Positions 8,216-17,166 of a DNA stretch of 64,000 nucleotides are shown piece by piece (the stretch's first letter is position 1; every line of letters starts with the position of its first letter). Source of the DNA: Adlercreutzia rubneri (GTDB lineage Bacteria > Actinomycetota > Coriobacteriia > Coriobacteriales > Eggerthellaceae); NCBI RefSeq assembly GCF_009755265.1, contig NZ_WPOO01000007.1, positions 43,843 to 107,842 of the forward strand, in the 5' to 3' direction. The translations under genes and the position numbers were made by a program. The notes under the pieces are model-generated. The model searched no databases. It was not told the DNA's origin and saw nothing but the letters and a program-made list of their open reading frames with translations.

Positions 8216-8776
8216 ATGAAGAAGGACCTGGGCAGTGCGAGCGAGCTGTTCCCCCAGTCGGTGTTCATCGTGGCCAGCTACGATGAGGCTGGCGTGCCCA
8301 ACGCCATGAACGTGGCTTGGGGCGGCGCGTGCACGCGCAACGAGATTGCCATCAACATCGGCGACCACAAGACCACCGAGAACATCCTGGCCAAGGGCGC
8401 CTTCACCGTGGCGCCGGCCGATGCGGCCCATGTGGTGGAGGCTGACTACTTCGGCATGGCCACGGGCCGCACCGTGAACAAGGCCGAGAAGTCGGGGCTG
8501 ACCTTCGTGCCGTCGGAGCATGTGGATGCGCCTGTCATCGAGGAATTCCCCCTCACCATGGAGTGCATCGTGCGCGATGTGCAGGACTGGGGCGGCGAGA
8601 AGCGCTTTATCGGGGAAGTGGTGAACACGCAGGTCGACGAGGCGATCCTCGACGAGGAGGGCCGGGTCGATTTCGCCCGCATGCGCCCCATCGTGTACGA
8701 CTCCACGCGGCGCATCTACCGCGTTGTCGGCGAGGAAGTGGGCGGCGCCTGGGACGCCGGCCGCCCGCTGATGTAG
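8216..8776 (+). CDS. Flavin reductase family protein
   Basis: 186 aa protein of the flavin reductase-like, FMN-binding split-barrel type. Recognisable segments are VFIVASYDEAGVPNAMNVAWGG (an FMN-pocket strand and loop), NIGDHKTTENILAKGAFTVA and ADYFGMATGRTVNKAEKSGL (the T-G-R motif). It probably reduces flavin or a small electrophile with NAD(P)H in the cytoplasm. The start is supported by GGAAAGGA 7 bases upstream. It is divergent from, and probably controlled by, the HxlR gene. Confidence 0.9.
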   Translation: MKKDLGSASELFPQSVFIVASYDEAGVPNAMNVAWGGACTRNEIAINIGDHKTTENILAKGAFTVAPADAAHVVEADYFGMATGRTVNKAEKSGLTFVPSEHVDAPVIEEFPLTMECIVRDVQDWGGEKRFIGEVVNTQVDEAILDEEGRVDFARMRPIVYDSTRRIYRVVGEEVGGAWDAGRPLM

Positions 8777-8785
8777 CGAACCTCC

Positions 8786-10219
8786 CTATACCTCGCGCAG
8801 GCGGCGGAGCAGCTCCTGCTGGTTGTGGACGTCCATCTTGCGATGGATGCGCGCGATGTGGGTGCGGGCCGTGTTGAGGGCGATGACCTCGCTCTCGGCG
8901 ATGGCGGCAGCGCTCTGCCCTTGGGCAAGAAAGAGCAGTATCTCGGCCTCGCGTTTCGTGAGGCCGAATGTTTTTGCGGCCTGGGCGCAGCGGTCGGCGG
9001 TCTCCTTGTCCTCGAACCGCTTGGGGCTGAGCTTTTTCTCAAGGCCCCACACGAGCTCGGCGCGTCGATCGTCGCCGACCCAGAACGTTCCGGCTACCAG
9101 CAGCGCGAAGGCGATGACCGACAGCACGTTGTAGAACAGAGGGCTCAGGGGGAGGGCCGTCTTCAGCGTATCGCCCGTAACAACGCCGCCGATGACGAAG
9201 GGCACGGCAAGCAGCGCGGCCGTAAGGGCGGTGCGTGTGAAGCTGCCGCCGATCTTTCGGGCCACAACCAGTGTGGCGAGCAAGTAGAAGGCCAGGTAGG
9301 TATCCATGGCGCATTGGGCGAAGCCGATGGAGACGAAGGTGAATCCGCTCAGAGCGAAGGACAGCAGCAGAAAGCTCAGCATGGTCAGCGGGAAAATGCA
9401 GGCGCGGACCTTCGGCCAGAGCCGCTCGACGTTTTCGGGGCGCACGAACACGAGGTAGAAGACGAGGCTCGCTGCTATGGAGCCGAGGTAGCAGGGAAGA
9501 AGCTTGTCGTGGCCCATGGGGATTACCCCGCTGGCCAGGGCGTGGGTCAGCCCGAAGACAAACCAGTAGGCGCCGGTGTGCAGCAGCAACGCCGGGGGAA
9601 GGGCGCGCCGTGGGACGTTCTGGGGCTCGGGAGCGGCTTCCCGCGCGTTCGCGGCGCCCGATCCTGCCCGCAGACAGACGAAGGCGCCGACGAGCAGGCC
9701 GAGGTGCAAGGCAAAACGCAGGCCCAAGAAGGGCATTGCCAGGGCGAGGGCCCACACAGCGCATTCCAAAAACCCGTACAACCCGATGCCGCCGGCGATG
9801 AGGAGGGCCGCGTGCGCCAGGGGGAGCGCCGTGAGAGCGCGCATCATGAAGAAGAGCACGACGAAGAAGGACGCGCTCAAAAGCAGCTGTGCGCCGACGA
9901 TGCCCGCGGGAGCCTGCACGTTCACGGCACCGTAGAACGCGAGGCCCAGAGCGCCTTGGGCCAAGGCCGTTCCAAAAAGCCAGCGCCGCTCGTGCGCGCG
10001 CCACGACGAGCGGAGGCCCGCGATGAGCGCACAGGCAATGAAGGCCCCTCCGTAGGAGGCCACGCAGCTCTCCACTTGGTTGAGATAGCCGGGTAAGAAC
10101 AGGAACCCCTCGTCGTGGTACAGGTTCTCCCACGCCAAGTAGGCGCCCAGGGCGCAGGCGAGGAGCAAGGTGCGCCCTCGCGGATGCTCGCGTGCCATCT
10201 CGCGTGTCTCCCGACCCAT
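8786..10219 (-). CDS. LuxR-type regulator with N-terminal multi-helix membrane domain
   Basis: 477 aa. Residues about 15-385 hold many hydrophobic segments (roughly 10-12 predicted helices), followed by a cytoplasmic linker and a C-terminal LuxR/NarL helix-turn-helix (LTKREAEILLFLAQGQSAAA then TARTHIARIHRKMDV). No receiver domain is present. This architecture is typical of Eggerthellaceae, where such genes often stand beside one reductase gene and are thought to sense its substrate at the membrane. Here it is divergent from the triheme/molybdopterin lipoprotein gene at 10455, so regulation of that gene is the natural guess. A related regulator is at 22413-23849. Confidence 0.9.
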   Translation of the reverse strand: MGRETREMAREHPRGRTLLLACALGAYLAWENLYHDEGFLFLPGYLNQVESCVASYGGAFIACALIAGLRSSWRAHERRWLFGTALAQGALGLAFYGAVNVQAPAGIVGAQLLLSASFFVVLFFMMRALTALPLAHAALLIAGGIGLYGFLECAVWALALAMPFLGLRFALHLGLLVGAFVCLRAGSGAANAREAAPEPQNVPRRALPPALLLHTGAYWFVFGLTHALASGVIPMGHDKLLPCYLGSIAASLVFYLVFVRPENVERLWPKVRACIFPLTMLSFLLLSFALSGFTFVSIGFAQCAMDTYLAFYLLATLVVARKIGGSFTRTALTAALLAVPFVIGGVVTGDTLKTALPLSPLFYNVLSVIAFALLVAGTFWVGDDRRAELVWGLEKKLSPKRFEDKETADRCAQAAKTFGLTKREAEILLFLAQGQSAAAIAESEVIALNTARTHIARIHRKMDVHNQQELLRRLREV

Positions 10220-10310
10220 GACTCTCCCTTCCCTCGATTTCCCGATTATAGCGAAGGGGTGCGTCCCGATGGCGCCGCCTAGGCGTGCCGAGGGGCCCGT
10301 TTAGGGGAAA

Positions 10311-10327
10311 TACTCAACAAATGAGTA
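10311..10327. promoter_or_regulatory. Candidate NarL/LuxR-type operator (TACTCA-N5-TGAGTA)
   Basis: A perfect dyad in the gap between the divergent LuxR regulator and the triheme/Mo gene. Read as heptamers it is TACTCAA and TACTCAT facing each other across 3 bases. These are close to the TACYNMT half-sites of NarL-type helix-turn-helix proteins. It lies 91 bases from the regulator start and 127 bases from the oxidoreductase start. Inference from symmetry and position only. Confidence 0.4.
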
Positions 10328-10454
10328 CGTTTTCATAGTGTTTACCTGCGCTTTGCTGCACCGATGATGACGCTCAGATCTATGCAATTTGGGAGACTTC
10401 CCACCAGATGCGAGGGCGTGCAAGACCCTCGCCCGGTAGGAGAAGGAGGATAGT

Positions 10455-12074
10455 ATGAAAAGAGTATTCAGCCGGAAAACGGAGGGCGGAGGTGTGCGCT
10501 TCGGCCGAAAGCACGCGCTCGTGGCCGCAGTGTGCCTGACCGCTCTGGTGCTGTGCCTGGCGGCCTGTGCGCCGACAGCGGCCCCCCAGGAGGGAGGTGC
10601 GGGCTCGACGCCTGTGGCCGAGACGGGAGAGGAGGCCGATGAGAGCCAGTCGTTCTCCACGGCGGCGGACTTCACCGAGCATTCGACCGGCCTGTACCCG
10701 GACATCCAGCGCAATGCCGAGTTCCAGAACTCCGGCAACCGCGGCTGCGCCGCGTGCCACGACGACCTGTTCACCTTGGACAAGAACAACGGCAGCTTCG
10801 TGCATATCACGAACCAGGTGGGCATGAAGAAGGGCACCTACAACGGCGACTGCGTGGTCTGCCACTTCTCGAAGGCGGGCACGGCGGGCAATATCATGTC
10901 CGAGAACATCCACGTGCGCCACTACGGCAGCACCGAGTTCGTGAACGCCAACGGCAACTGCTGGAGCTGTCATGTGACCGATACCGATGATGACGGCAAC
11001 ATCGTCATGAAGCTGTTTGAGGACATCCAGTACGATGCCCGCTACGGCGGCTACCCCAACGAGGACGAGGTGGATATCGACTGGTTGAGCCGCCACGGCT
11101 GGGACGAGGGTACGTTCAGCGGCGTGGTGCGCCTGGCCGAGCCCAACGTCTCCTTCGAGGTGGATCAGAACGCCAGCGCCGAGGAGGCCGAGTTCAACAT
11201 CTTGAACTTCGAGCGCATCGACGGCAACGACACCTACGACGCGCTGGAGAAGTCCGTGGCCGATGGCAGCTATCGGCTGAAGGTGACCGGCGTCGGCAAG
11301 TCCGGCGAGTACACCATCGACGACTTGAAGGCCATGCCCCAGACCGAGTTCACCGCGGCGCAGATGTGCCTGGTGGCCGGCTACAACACCGCCATGCTGG
11401 ACAACATGCCCATGAAGGGCGTGCGCCTGGCCGACTTCATCGAGGCCGTGGGCGGCGTGGATGCGGGCGTCAACACCATTACCCCCGTTGCCTGCGACGG
11501 CTGGACGGCCATCTTCCCCGGCGGCTCTACCGACCTGCAGGCCTATCTGGACAACGACGCGGTCATCGTGCTCGAGGCCTACGGCCACGATCTGTCCATC
11601 TATCAGGGCGGCCCGGTCAAGATCTTCGTGCCCGGCACCGGCGGCACGGCCACCGTGCGCAACCTGGTGGGCCTCGACTTCAGCCAGACCGACAATCCGC
11701 CGAGCTACAGCGACGTCGCCGCCGGGCTGCTGGAGGTGAACAAGACCATCAACCTCGACACCTCCTGGTTCGACAACGACGGCGTGCAGGGCAAGGTCGG
11801 CGAGCCGCTCGTCATGGAAGGCGCCGCGTGGGGCTGGACGTTCGGCGACGACTTCAAGTACGAGGTGGACAAGATCCTCATCTCCTTCGACTACGGCAAG
11901 AACTGGGTGGAGGTCGATTCCCCCGACGAGTTCGACCCCTATCAGTGGACCCACTTCACCATGACGTGGACGCCGGAGAAGGCCGGCACCTACGTGGTGA
12001 AGGCCAAGGCCGTGAGCAAGGACGGCGTCGAGCAGGGCAAGGACGCCAACATCATCGTTCAGGTGAGCGAATAG
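10455..12074 (+). CDS. Exported lipoprotein: three-heme cytochrome c fused to sulfite-oxidase-type molybdopterin domain
   Basis: 539 aa. The N-terminus is a lipoprotein signal ending in LCLAAC (Cys38). Three heme c motifs follow: CAACH (98-102), CVVCH (133-137) and CWSCH (169-173). From about residue 270 a sulfite-oxidase/YedY-type Moco domain begins (YTIDDLKAMPQTEFTAAQMC, candidate Mo-ligand Cys305, then GVRLADFIEAVGG). It ends in the Ig-like Mo-co dimerisation domain (ISFDYGKNWVEVD, FTMTWTPEKAGTYVVKAKA). The fusion implies direct electron transfer between the outer heme chain and the Mo centre on the outer face of the membrane. AAGGAGGA precedes the ATG. Substrate unknown. It is divergent from a membrane LuxR regulator and followed by a second, split protein of the same fold. 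Confidence 0.9.
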   Translation: MKRVFSRKTEGGGVRFGRKHALVAAVCLTALVLCLAACAPTAAPQEGGAGSTPVAETGEEADESQSFSTAADFTEHSTGLYPDIQRNAEFQNSGNRGCAACHDDLFTLDKNNGSFVHITNQVGMKKGTYNGDCVVCHFSKAGTAGNIMSENIHVRHYGSTEFVNANGNCWSCHVTDTDDDGNIVMKLFEDIQYDARYGGYPNEDEVDIDWLSRHGWDEGTFSGVVRLAEPNVSFEVDQNASAEEAEFNILNFERIDGNDTYDALEKSVADGSYRLKVTGVGKSGEYTIDDLKAMPQTEFTAAQMCLVAGYNTAMLDNMPMKGVRLADFIEAVGGVDAGVNTITPVACDGWTAIFPGGSTDLQAYLDNDAVIVLEAYGHDLSIYQGGPVKIFVPGTGGTATVRNLVGLDFSQTDNPPSYSDVAAGLLEVNKTINLDTSWFDNDGVQGKVGEPLVMEGAAWGWTFGDDFKYEVDKILISFDYGKNWVEVDSPDEFDPYQWTHFTMTWTPEKAGTYVVKAKAVSKDGVEQGKDANIIVQVSE

Positions 12075-12088
12075 GGAAGGAGAGCATC

Positions 12089-12577
12089 GTGACGACGACG
12101 AAGACTATCGGCGCGGCGGCCGGCAGCTTGATTCTGCTGAGCTCGGCGGCGCTGGCGGCGGCTCCTGCCGTCATGGGCATCACGGCCGATGCGGCGCCGA
12201 CGAGTGCGGTCGAGCAGGCTGCGGAGCAGACGGTGGCCGAGACCGCCGGCATACAGCAGGTGGAGGGCCAGTTCAGCTACGACCAAGGTGTGACGACCTC
12301 CACCGAGGCCATCGCCTCGGTGTTCGCCAAAGCCGCTGCCACATTGTGCGCCGCGCCGGGGGAGAGCGCCCCGGCTGCGGCGGCGGGGCCCATCGAGGTG
12401 ACGGCAGAGGGTGCCTGTCTCATTCAGGCCACGGTGGGCGATCTGGCCGCCGACGAAGGGGCCGACTCCTACACCATCGGCTGCTCCTGCGCCACGAACG
12501 GCCCGGGCGGCGGCGCCATCGCCAACGCTGAGGTGTCGGGCGTGTCTTTGGCCACGCTTGCGGCCCTCGCGGCCTAA
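12089..12577 (+). CDS. Exported N-terminal half of a sulfite-oxidase-type molybdopterin protein (split gene)
   Basis: 162 aa from a GTG start with a GGAAGGAG Shine-Dalgarno, 14 bases after the upstream gene. The N-terminus is a Sec-type signal (hydrophobic run LILLSSAALAAAPAVMG). The last 55 residues read like the first half of a sulfite-oxidase Moco domain: ATVGDLAADEGADSYTIGC, CATNGPGGGAIANAEVSG and GVSLATLAALA. The candidate Mo-ligand cysteine is 132 or 134. The frame then stops (TAA, followed two codons later by TGA), and the missing second half appears downstream in the same reading frame at 12701-13312. It is either a truncated gene or one half of a two-piece protein. Confidence 0.7.
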   Translation: MTTTKTIGAAAGSLILLSSAALAAAPAVMGITADAAPTSAVEQAAEQTVAETAGIQQVEGQFSYDQGVTTSTEAIASVFAKAAATLCAAPGESAPAAAAGPIEVTAEGACLIQATVGDLAADEGADSYTIGCSCATNGPGGGAIANAEVSGVSLATLAALAA

Positions 12578-12700
12578 CCCTGAAAGCCCGCGTCCCTCCC
12601 CGGCGCCGGCTTCATAGAAGCGCGACTCTGCCAGCCTCCCGGCGGGGTCGCGCTCATGTACAATGGGGACAGCAAGCAACGTGAGGGCAAGGCGGAAGTC

Positions 12701-13312
12701 ATGGAGCAGTCAACCGAGAAGCAGGGCATCGACCCGAAGGCGGCCGAGGGCTGCAATACCGTCACGTTCACCGCAACGGATGGAGCGGTGGTGTCGTTTC
12801 CGCTGGACTTCCTCATCGAGCGCGGCGCCATCATCGCCGACAAGATCAACGGCGAGAACATCGCCGATGTGATGGGATGCTCCAACCAGCTGTGGATTCC
12901 CGGCTTCCCGGCCAAGTACTTCATTCGCGATATAGCGAAGATCGATTTCACCTGCGAGGACGAAGTGCCCCCGCTGCCCGATTTCACCGACGACGGGCAC
13001 GACTACACCAACCGCCCCAACGTCTCCTGCAAGGCGGAGTACGTGGGGCGCGTGGGCGAGACCATGATCTTCGAGGGCTGGGCCGACGATTTCGACAAGC
13101 GCATCGTGGCGGTGGAGTTCTCGCTCGACGACGGTACCACGTGGACGCGCCACGAGACGGCGGGCACCGATGCGGTGCGCTGGGTATGGTGGATGTTCGA
13201 GTGGACGCCGCAGGAAGAGGGCATGTTTTCCATGAAGGTGCGCTCGGTCAACGAGGACGGCAAAGTGAGTCCCATTCCCGCTGTCCATAACTTCCAGATT
13301 ATGGAGTGGTAG
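12701..13312 (+). CDS. C-terminal half of a sulfite-oxidase-type molybdopterin protein (dimerisation domain)
   Basis: 203 aa. It opens with text that normally follows the middle of a sulfite-oxidase Moco domain (NTVTFTATDGAVVSFPLDFL, then NQLWIPGFPAKYFIRDIAKI) and ends in the Ig-like Mo-co dimerisation domain (AVEFSLDDGTTWTRHE, WMFEWTPQEEGMFSMKVRSV). There is no signal peptide, so as a separate protein it would stay in the cytoplasm, unlike its presumed partner. A possible -10 (TACAAT) is at 12659-12664 and AAGGCGGAAG precedes the ATG at 12701; an in-frame ATG at 12656 overlaps that -10 and is less likely. It shares frame with the ORF ending at 12577. Confidence 0.7.
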   Translation: MEQSTEKQGIDPKAAEGCNTVTFTATDGAVVSFPLDFLIERGAIIADKINGENIADVMGCSNQLWIPGFPAKYFIRDIAKIDFTCEDEVPPLPDFTDDGHDYTNRPNVSCKAEYVGRVGETMIFEGWADDFDKRIVAVEFSLDDGTTWTRHETAGTDAVRWVWWMFEWTPQEEGMFSMKVRSVNEDGKVSPIPAVHNFQIMEW

Positions 13313-13396
13313 AATCTCGCCAGGGACAGGATAGCTGCGCCGCGCCGCGGTTGACGACGCTTTCATGAGGCGAGACAGGGCAAACGAGATACCACT

Positions 13397-14806
13397 ATGA
13401 CGCGAATCTATACGAGCAACACTCCGATCGAAGCCGATTTGGTGGATGCGTTCTGCGCGTTGCAGAAGGGCTTTACCGACCAGTTCGTGTATTACGACAA
13501 AGCCCGCGCCTGCCGCTACATGGGCCTCGGCCGCTGCATTGCGCTGCCGAGTTTGCGCGAGGTGGAATACGAGAGCGGCGAGGGCGGCCCGCTGCATGTG
13601 GTGGCGGCCGCAGAAGGCTGTGCCTCGGCCTTCAGGGGCGACGCGAGCGGGGTGGCGGCCGCGGGGGAGGGCCTGGGCGATGGCCGCGACGTTGCCTTTG
13701 GGGCCGCGGGGGCCGGCCGGGCCGAAGCCGCGGTTGGCGACGCTGCCGTCGAGCAGCCGCCGGTGTTCTTCTCGTTCAACCGCTTCGACGCCACCAATCC
13801 CGCGCCGGCCGACGAGTTGATGGCCTCCTTCCCGCGGCTGCGGTTCATGCTGCCGGAAATCGTGCTCATCGAGAACGAACGCGGGCGGTTTCTCCAGGTA
13901 AACTCGCTCGGTCCGGTGTATCCCGGTCGCGTGGCTCGCTTCACGCGCATGGTGGCCGCTGCACCGCCCCGCCAACGCGCGGTCATTCCATTTTCCCTCG
14001 AGCCAGATTCTCGCGAGGCTTGGGACGAGGCCATGGGTGCGGCGCTTGCGGCCATTGGGGAGGGCCGGGTGTCGAAGGTGGTGCTCTCGCGTCGGTTGCG
14101 CCTTGTGGCTGAGCATCCTTTCTCGTCGAAGGATCTGCTCGTGAACCTCATCGATGGCGACGCCCGGGGCACGGTGCTGCTGTACCGCTACGCCGACGTG
14201 TTCTTCTGCGGCTGCACGCCGGAGCTGCTCGTGCGCAAACGCGGCGATGCTGTGGCGTCGATGTGCCTTGCGGGAACGTGCCCGACGGGGGCCACCTCGG
14301 CGGAATCGGATGCGCTGGCGGAGGCGCTCATGGCTGACGGGAAGAACCGCGCCGAGCACGATTATGTGGTGCAGCTCATCCGCAGCGTGCTCGACCGTGT
14401 CTGCTACGACGTGGATGTGCCCGCAGTGCCCGAGATCATGCGACTTGCCCATGTGCAGCACCTGTACACGCCGGCCCGCGCCCGTGTGCTCGCCGGCGTC
14501 ACCCTGACCGACCTGATGGAAGACCTGCATCCCACGCCTGCCGTGGCCGGCACGCCGGTGGGCGAGGCGAAGATGCTGCTGCGGGCCATCGAGCCTTACA
14601 GCCGCGGCTTCTACGCGGGAGCCTGCGGCTTTGTGGACGGTGCCGGCGACGGCGAGTTCTCCGTGGCCTTGCGCGCGGGGGTCTTCGACGGCGAGATGGG
14701 CTATGTCTACGGCGGTTGTGGCATCGTGGCGAGCAGCGACGCCGACGCCGAATATGCGGAGATCGACCTGAAGCTGCGCACCATCCTTTCCGCTTTCGGC
14801 GCGTAG
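13397..14806 (+). CDS. menF: Isochorismate synthase (menaquinone pathway)
   Basis: 469 aa chorismate-binding enzyme that turns chorismate into isochorismate, the first step to menaquinone. The C-terminal catalytic domain shows VSKVVLSRRLRL, the LAGTCPTGATSAESDALAEA and KNRAEHDYVVQLI blocks, HLYTPARARV, LHPTPAVAGTP and the final GGCGIVASSDADAEYAEIDL. This order is typical of MenF/EntC/DhbC. Residues about 65-120 are Ala/Gly-rich and poorly conserved. It is followed 75 bases later by menD and then menH, so the assignment to menaquinone rather than siderophore synthesis is well supported. Confidence 0.94.
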   Translation: MTRIYTSNTPIEADLVDAFCALQKGFTDQFVYYDKARACRYMGLGRCIALPSLREVEYESGEGGPLHVVAAAEGCASAFRGDASGVAAAGEGLGDGRDVAFGAAGAGRAEAAVGDAAVEQPPVFFSFNRFDATNPAPADELMASFPRLRFMLPEIVLIENERGRFLQVNSLGPVYPGRVARFTRMVAAAPPRQRAVIPFSLEPDSREAWDEAMGAALAAIGEGRVSKVVLSRRLRLVAEHPFSSKDLLVNLIDGDARGTVLLYRYADVFFCGCTPELLVRKRGDAVASMCLAGTCPTGATSAESDALAEALMADGKNRAEHDYVVQLIRSVLDRVCYDVDVPAVPEIMRLAHVQHLYTPARARVLAGVTLTDLMEDLHPTPAVAGTPVGEAKMLLRAIEPYSRGFYAGACGFVDGAGDGEFSVALRAGVFDGEMGYVYGGCGIVASSDADAEYAEIDLKLRTILSAFGA

Positions 14807-14881
14807 CCTCTTGTCGCGCGGCTCTCCGGGGGCGTTTCGTGCGCTATCATGGACGGACGAAATTCGCGAAAGGAAGTGGCG

Positions 14882-17104
14882 ATGGCCATAACGACGACTC
14901 ATCAGCAGGATACCGCGCTGTTCGTGGCGACGTTTTTCGACGAGATGGTGCGCTGGGGCGTGCGCGAGGTGGTGGTGAGCCCCGGCTCGCGGTCGACGGC
15001 CTTGGCTATGGCGGCCTACGAGTTAGAACAGCGCAGACCTTGCGACCTGCGGGTTTACGTGGATATCGACGAGCGCGGGGCTGCTTTTCTCGGCCTGGGT
15101 CTTGCGAAGGCGAGCGGTCGCCCCGTGGCGCTCGTGTGCACCTCGGGCACGGCCTTGGCGAACTACTACCCGGCGGTTATCGAGGCGGAAACGTCCCGGG
15201 TGCCGCTCATCGTTCTGTCTGGCGACCGGCCCCCGCAGCTGCAGGGCCTCGGCGCGCCGCAGACCACCGATCAGCTGAAGGCCTATGGCAGTCACGTGCG
15301 CTCCTTCCGCGCCATGCCCACGCCGCGCGGACGCGACCGCGACATCGCCTTTGCCCGCCAGGCGGCTCGCGAGGCGGTGCTCGCCGCGCTTGGCCCGACG
15401 GCTACGCTGGCTCCCTACCGAGAGCCGGCGCCGGTGAAGGAGGGGTTGCGCGAGCCCGTGGCGACCGGCGTGCATGAAGGGACGGATTCTGCGGTCGCGG
15501 CGGCTTCCCTCGGCAAGCATGCTGCTGTTTCAGCTGGCTCCGGGGCCGCCGCGCTGCCGAAGGACCCTGCTGCCACCATCGCGCTGCCGATGGATCCTGC
15601 TGCTACCGTCGCGATGCCGGCGAATTCTGCGATCGATGACGCTCCCGCCGATGCTCCTGCGTGGGATACTGCTGGCGACTTTGCGGCCGCAGCCGTTGAA
15701 GAGGCCGATTCTTTCCAGCCTGTCTTCTACAACGAGGCCGGCGACATCGTGAACTACGATCCAAACCTGCAGGTGGCTTCCCGCGCCTGCATGCACCTGG
15801 CCGGCCCCGTGCACGTGAACTTCCCCTTCGATGCCCCGCTCAAGCCCGATTTCGCCGGCGCCGATTTGCAGGCCATGCAGCGCGCCGCCCACGACTGCTT
15901 CGCTCTGGGCGCTCGCAACGCCAGTATCGCCGCGAAGGACGGCACCCTTCTCGATTTGGGGCCGCTCGTTGGCCCTGCCGGCACATTGCCCCCCTCGAGT
16001 ATCGAGGCCATCGAGCGCTTGCTGTGGAAGCGCCCCTCTTTGGTGCTCGCCGGCGAGGGCTCCTGCGAGACCGTGGCGGAAGCCGAGGAGATTCTCGCTT
16101 GGGCCCGCAAGCTGTCGCTGCCGGTGCTTGCCGATCCGCTGTCGGGTCTGCGCTCCATCGACGACCCGCTCATCATCGACAACTACGACAACCTCTGCGC
16201 CCGCGCCGACTGCCCCGTGCCCGAGGTGGTCATCCGCTTCGGCCGCTATCCTGTCTCGAAGAGCGCAACCGCCCTGCTTGAGAGGACGCGCCCCGTCTCC
16301 CTGGCCGTCGACATCGCTGAGACCCGCGACTTCAACGCGACCACAGACGTGTTCGTGGGCACGACGCCCCTCGGGTTCGTGCGCAGCGGATGGCGCGCCG
16401 AGGGCCGCAAGGCTCAGCACCGCTTCGCTGATACCTGGGTCGCCCTCAACGACGAGGCGCGCCTGCGCATTCTCGCCGTGGAATGGGACGGCGTGGCCAC
16501 CCACGATTCCGAGGCCACGGAAGGCGCCTACGTGCGCTCGCTTCTCGAGCTGGCGCCGGAAGGCTCGTGCCTCTTTTCGGCGAATTCCATGAGCATCCGT
16601 GCCGTGGACACCTTCTATGTAAAGGACGGAAAGCCCCTGGCTGTGATGGCCAATCGTGGACAGAACGGCATCGATGGCGTGGTTTCCACGGCGGTAGGCG
16701 CGGCGCAGCACTTCGCCCAGACGACGTTTCTCACCGGCGACTTCACGCTGCTGCACGACCTTTCCGGTTTGGCGCTCCAGCGCGAGATGTTGCTCCAGCG
16801 CCGCGGACCCGCAGGGACGCCGTCGCTGGTCATCGTTCTTCTGAACAACAACGGCGGCGCCATTTTCGACATGCTGCCCCAGGCCTCCGCCGACCCGTAC
16901 TTCGAGCGGCTGTTCCTCGCGCCCCAGGACGTGCGCTTCACCGAAGCCGCCGCCGCCTTCGGCATCCCCTCGGCCAGCGTGCACACGGTCGGCGCCTTCC
17001 GCAGCGCCTACGAGCAGTTTCTCGGCACGCCGGGCATAAGCCTCATCGAGGTCGCCCTGCCCCTGCGCGGCGTCCGCGATCGCTACGCCCCCTATCAGCG
17101 ATAA
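14882..17104 (+). CDS. menD: SEPHCHC synthase MenD, with a large low-complexity insert
   Basis: 740 aa thiamine-diphosphate enzyme that joins isochorismate and 2-oxoglutarate to SEPHCHC. The N-terminal ThDP domain is clear (VVSPGSRSTALAMAAYE, VCTSGTALANYYPAVIEAE, LSGDRPPQLQGLGAPQTTDQ). The C-terminal domain has ANRGQNGIDGVVSTAVG and LLNNNGGAIFDMLPQA. It is about 180 residues longer than E. coli MenD. The excess is largely an Ala/Pro-rich insert at about residues 180-295, with near-repeats such as LPKDPAATIA and LPMDPAATVA. The start at 14882 has AAAGGAAG 5 bases upstream; an in-frame ATG at 14849 is less likely. Confidence 0.93.
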   Translation: MAITTTHQQDTALFVATFFDEMVRWGVREVVVSPGSRSTALAMAAYELEQRRPCDLRVYVDIDERGAAFLGLGLAKASGRPVALVCTSGTALANYYPAVIEAETSRVPLIVLSGDRPPQLQGLGAPQTTDQLKAYGSHVRSFRAMPTPRGRDRDIAFARQAAREAVLAALGPTATLAPYREPAPVKEGLREPVATGVHEGTDSAVAAASLGKHAAVSAGSGAAALPKDPAATIALPMDPAATVAMPANSAIDDAPADAPAWDTAGDFAAAAVEEADSFQPVFYNEAGDIVNYDPNLQVASRACMHLAGPVHVNFPFDAPLKPDFAGADLQAMQRAAHDCFALGARNASIAAKDGTLLDLGPLVGPAGTLPPSSIEAIERLLWKRPSLVLAGEGSCETVAEAEEILAWARKLSLPVLADPLSGLRSIDDPLIIDNYDNLCARADCPVPEVVIRFGRYPVSKSATALLERTRPVSLAVDIAETRDFNATTDVFVGTTPLGFVRSGWRAEGRKAQHRFADTWVALNDEARLRILAVEWDGVATHDSEATEGAYVRSLLELAPEGSCLFSANSMSIRAVDTFYVKDGKPLAVMANRGQNGIDGVVSTAVGAAQHFAQTTFLTGDFTLLHDLSGLALQREMLLQRRGPAGTPSLVIVLLNNNGGAIFDMLPQASADPYFERLFLAPQDVRFTEAAAAFGIPSASVHTVGAFRSAYEQFLGTPGISLIEVALPLRGVRDRYAPYQR

Positions 17105-17166
17105 CGCTTGTGGGTTCGGGTGAGTTGCGCGATGGCGGGACGATTACGGAGGGACGCGGTGGAACC

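Noticed and set aside
12710..14902. A 730-codon open frame on the minus strand
   Set aside because: Antisense to the C-half Mo protein and menF; no family features and no ribosome site.
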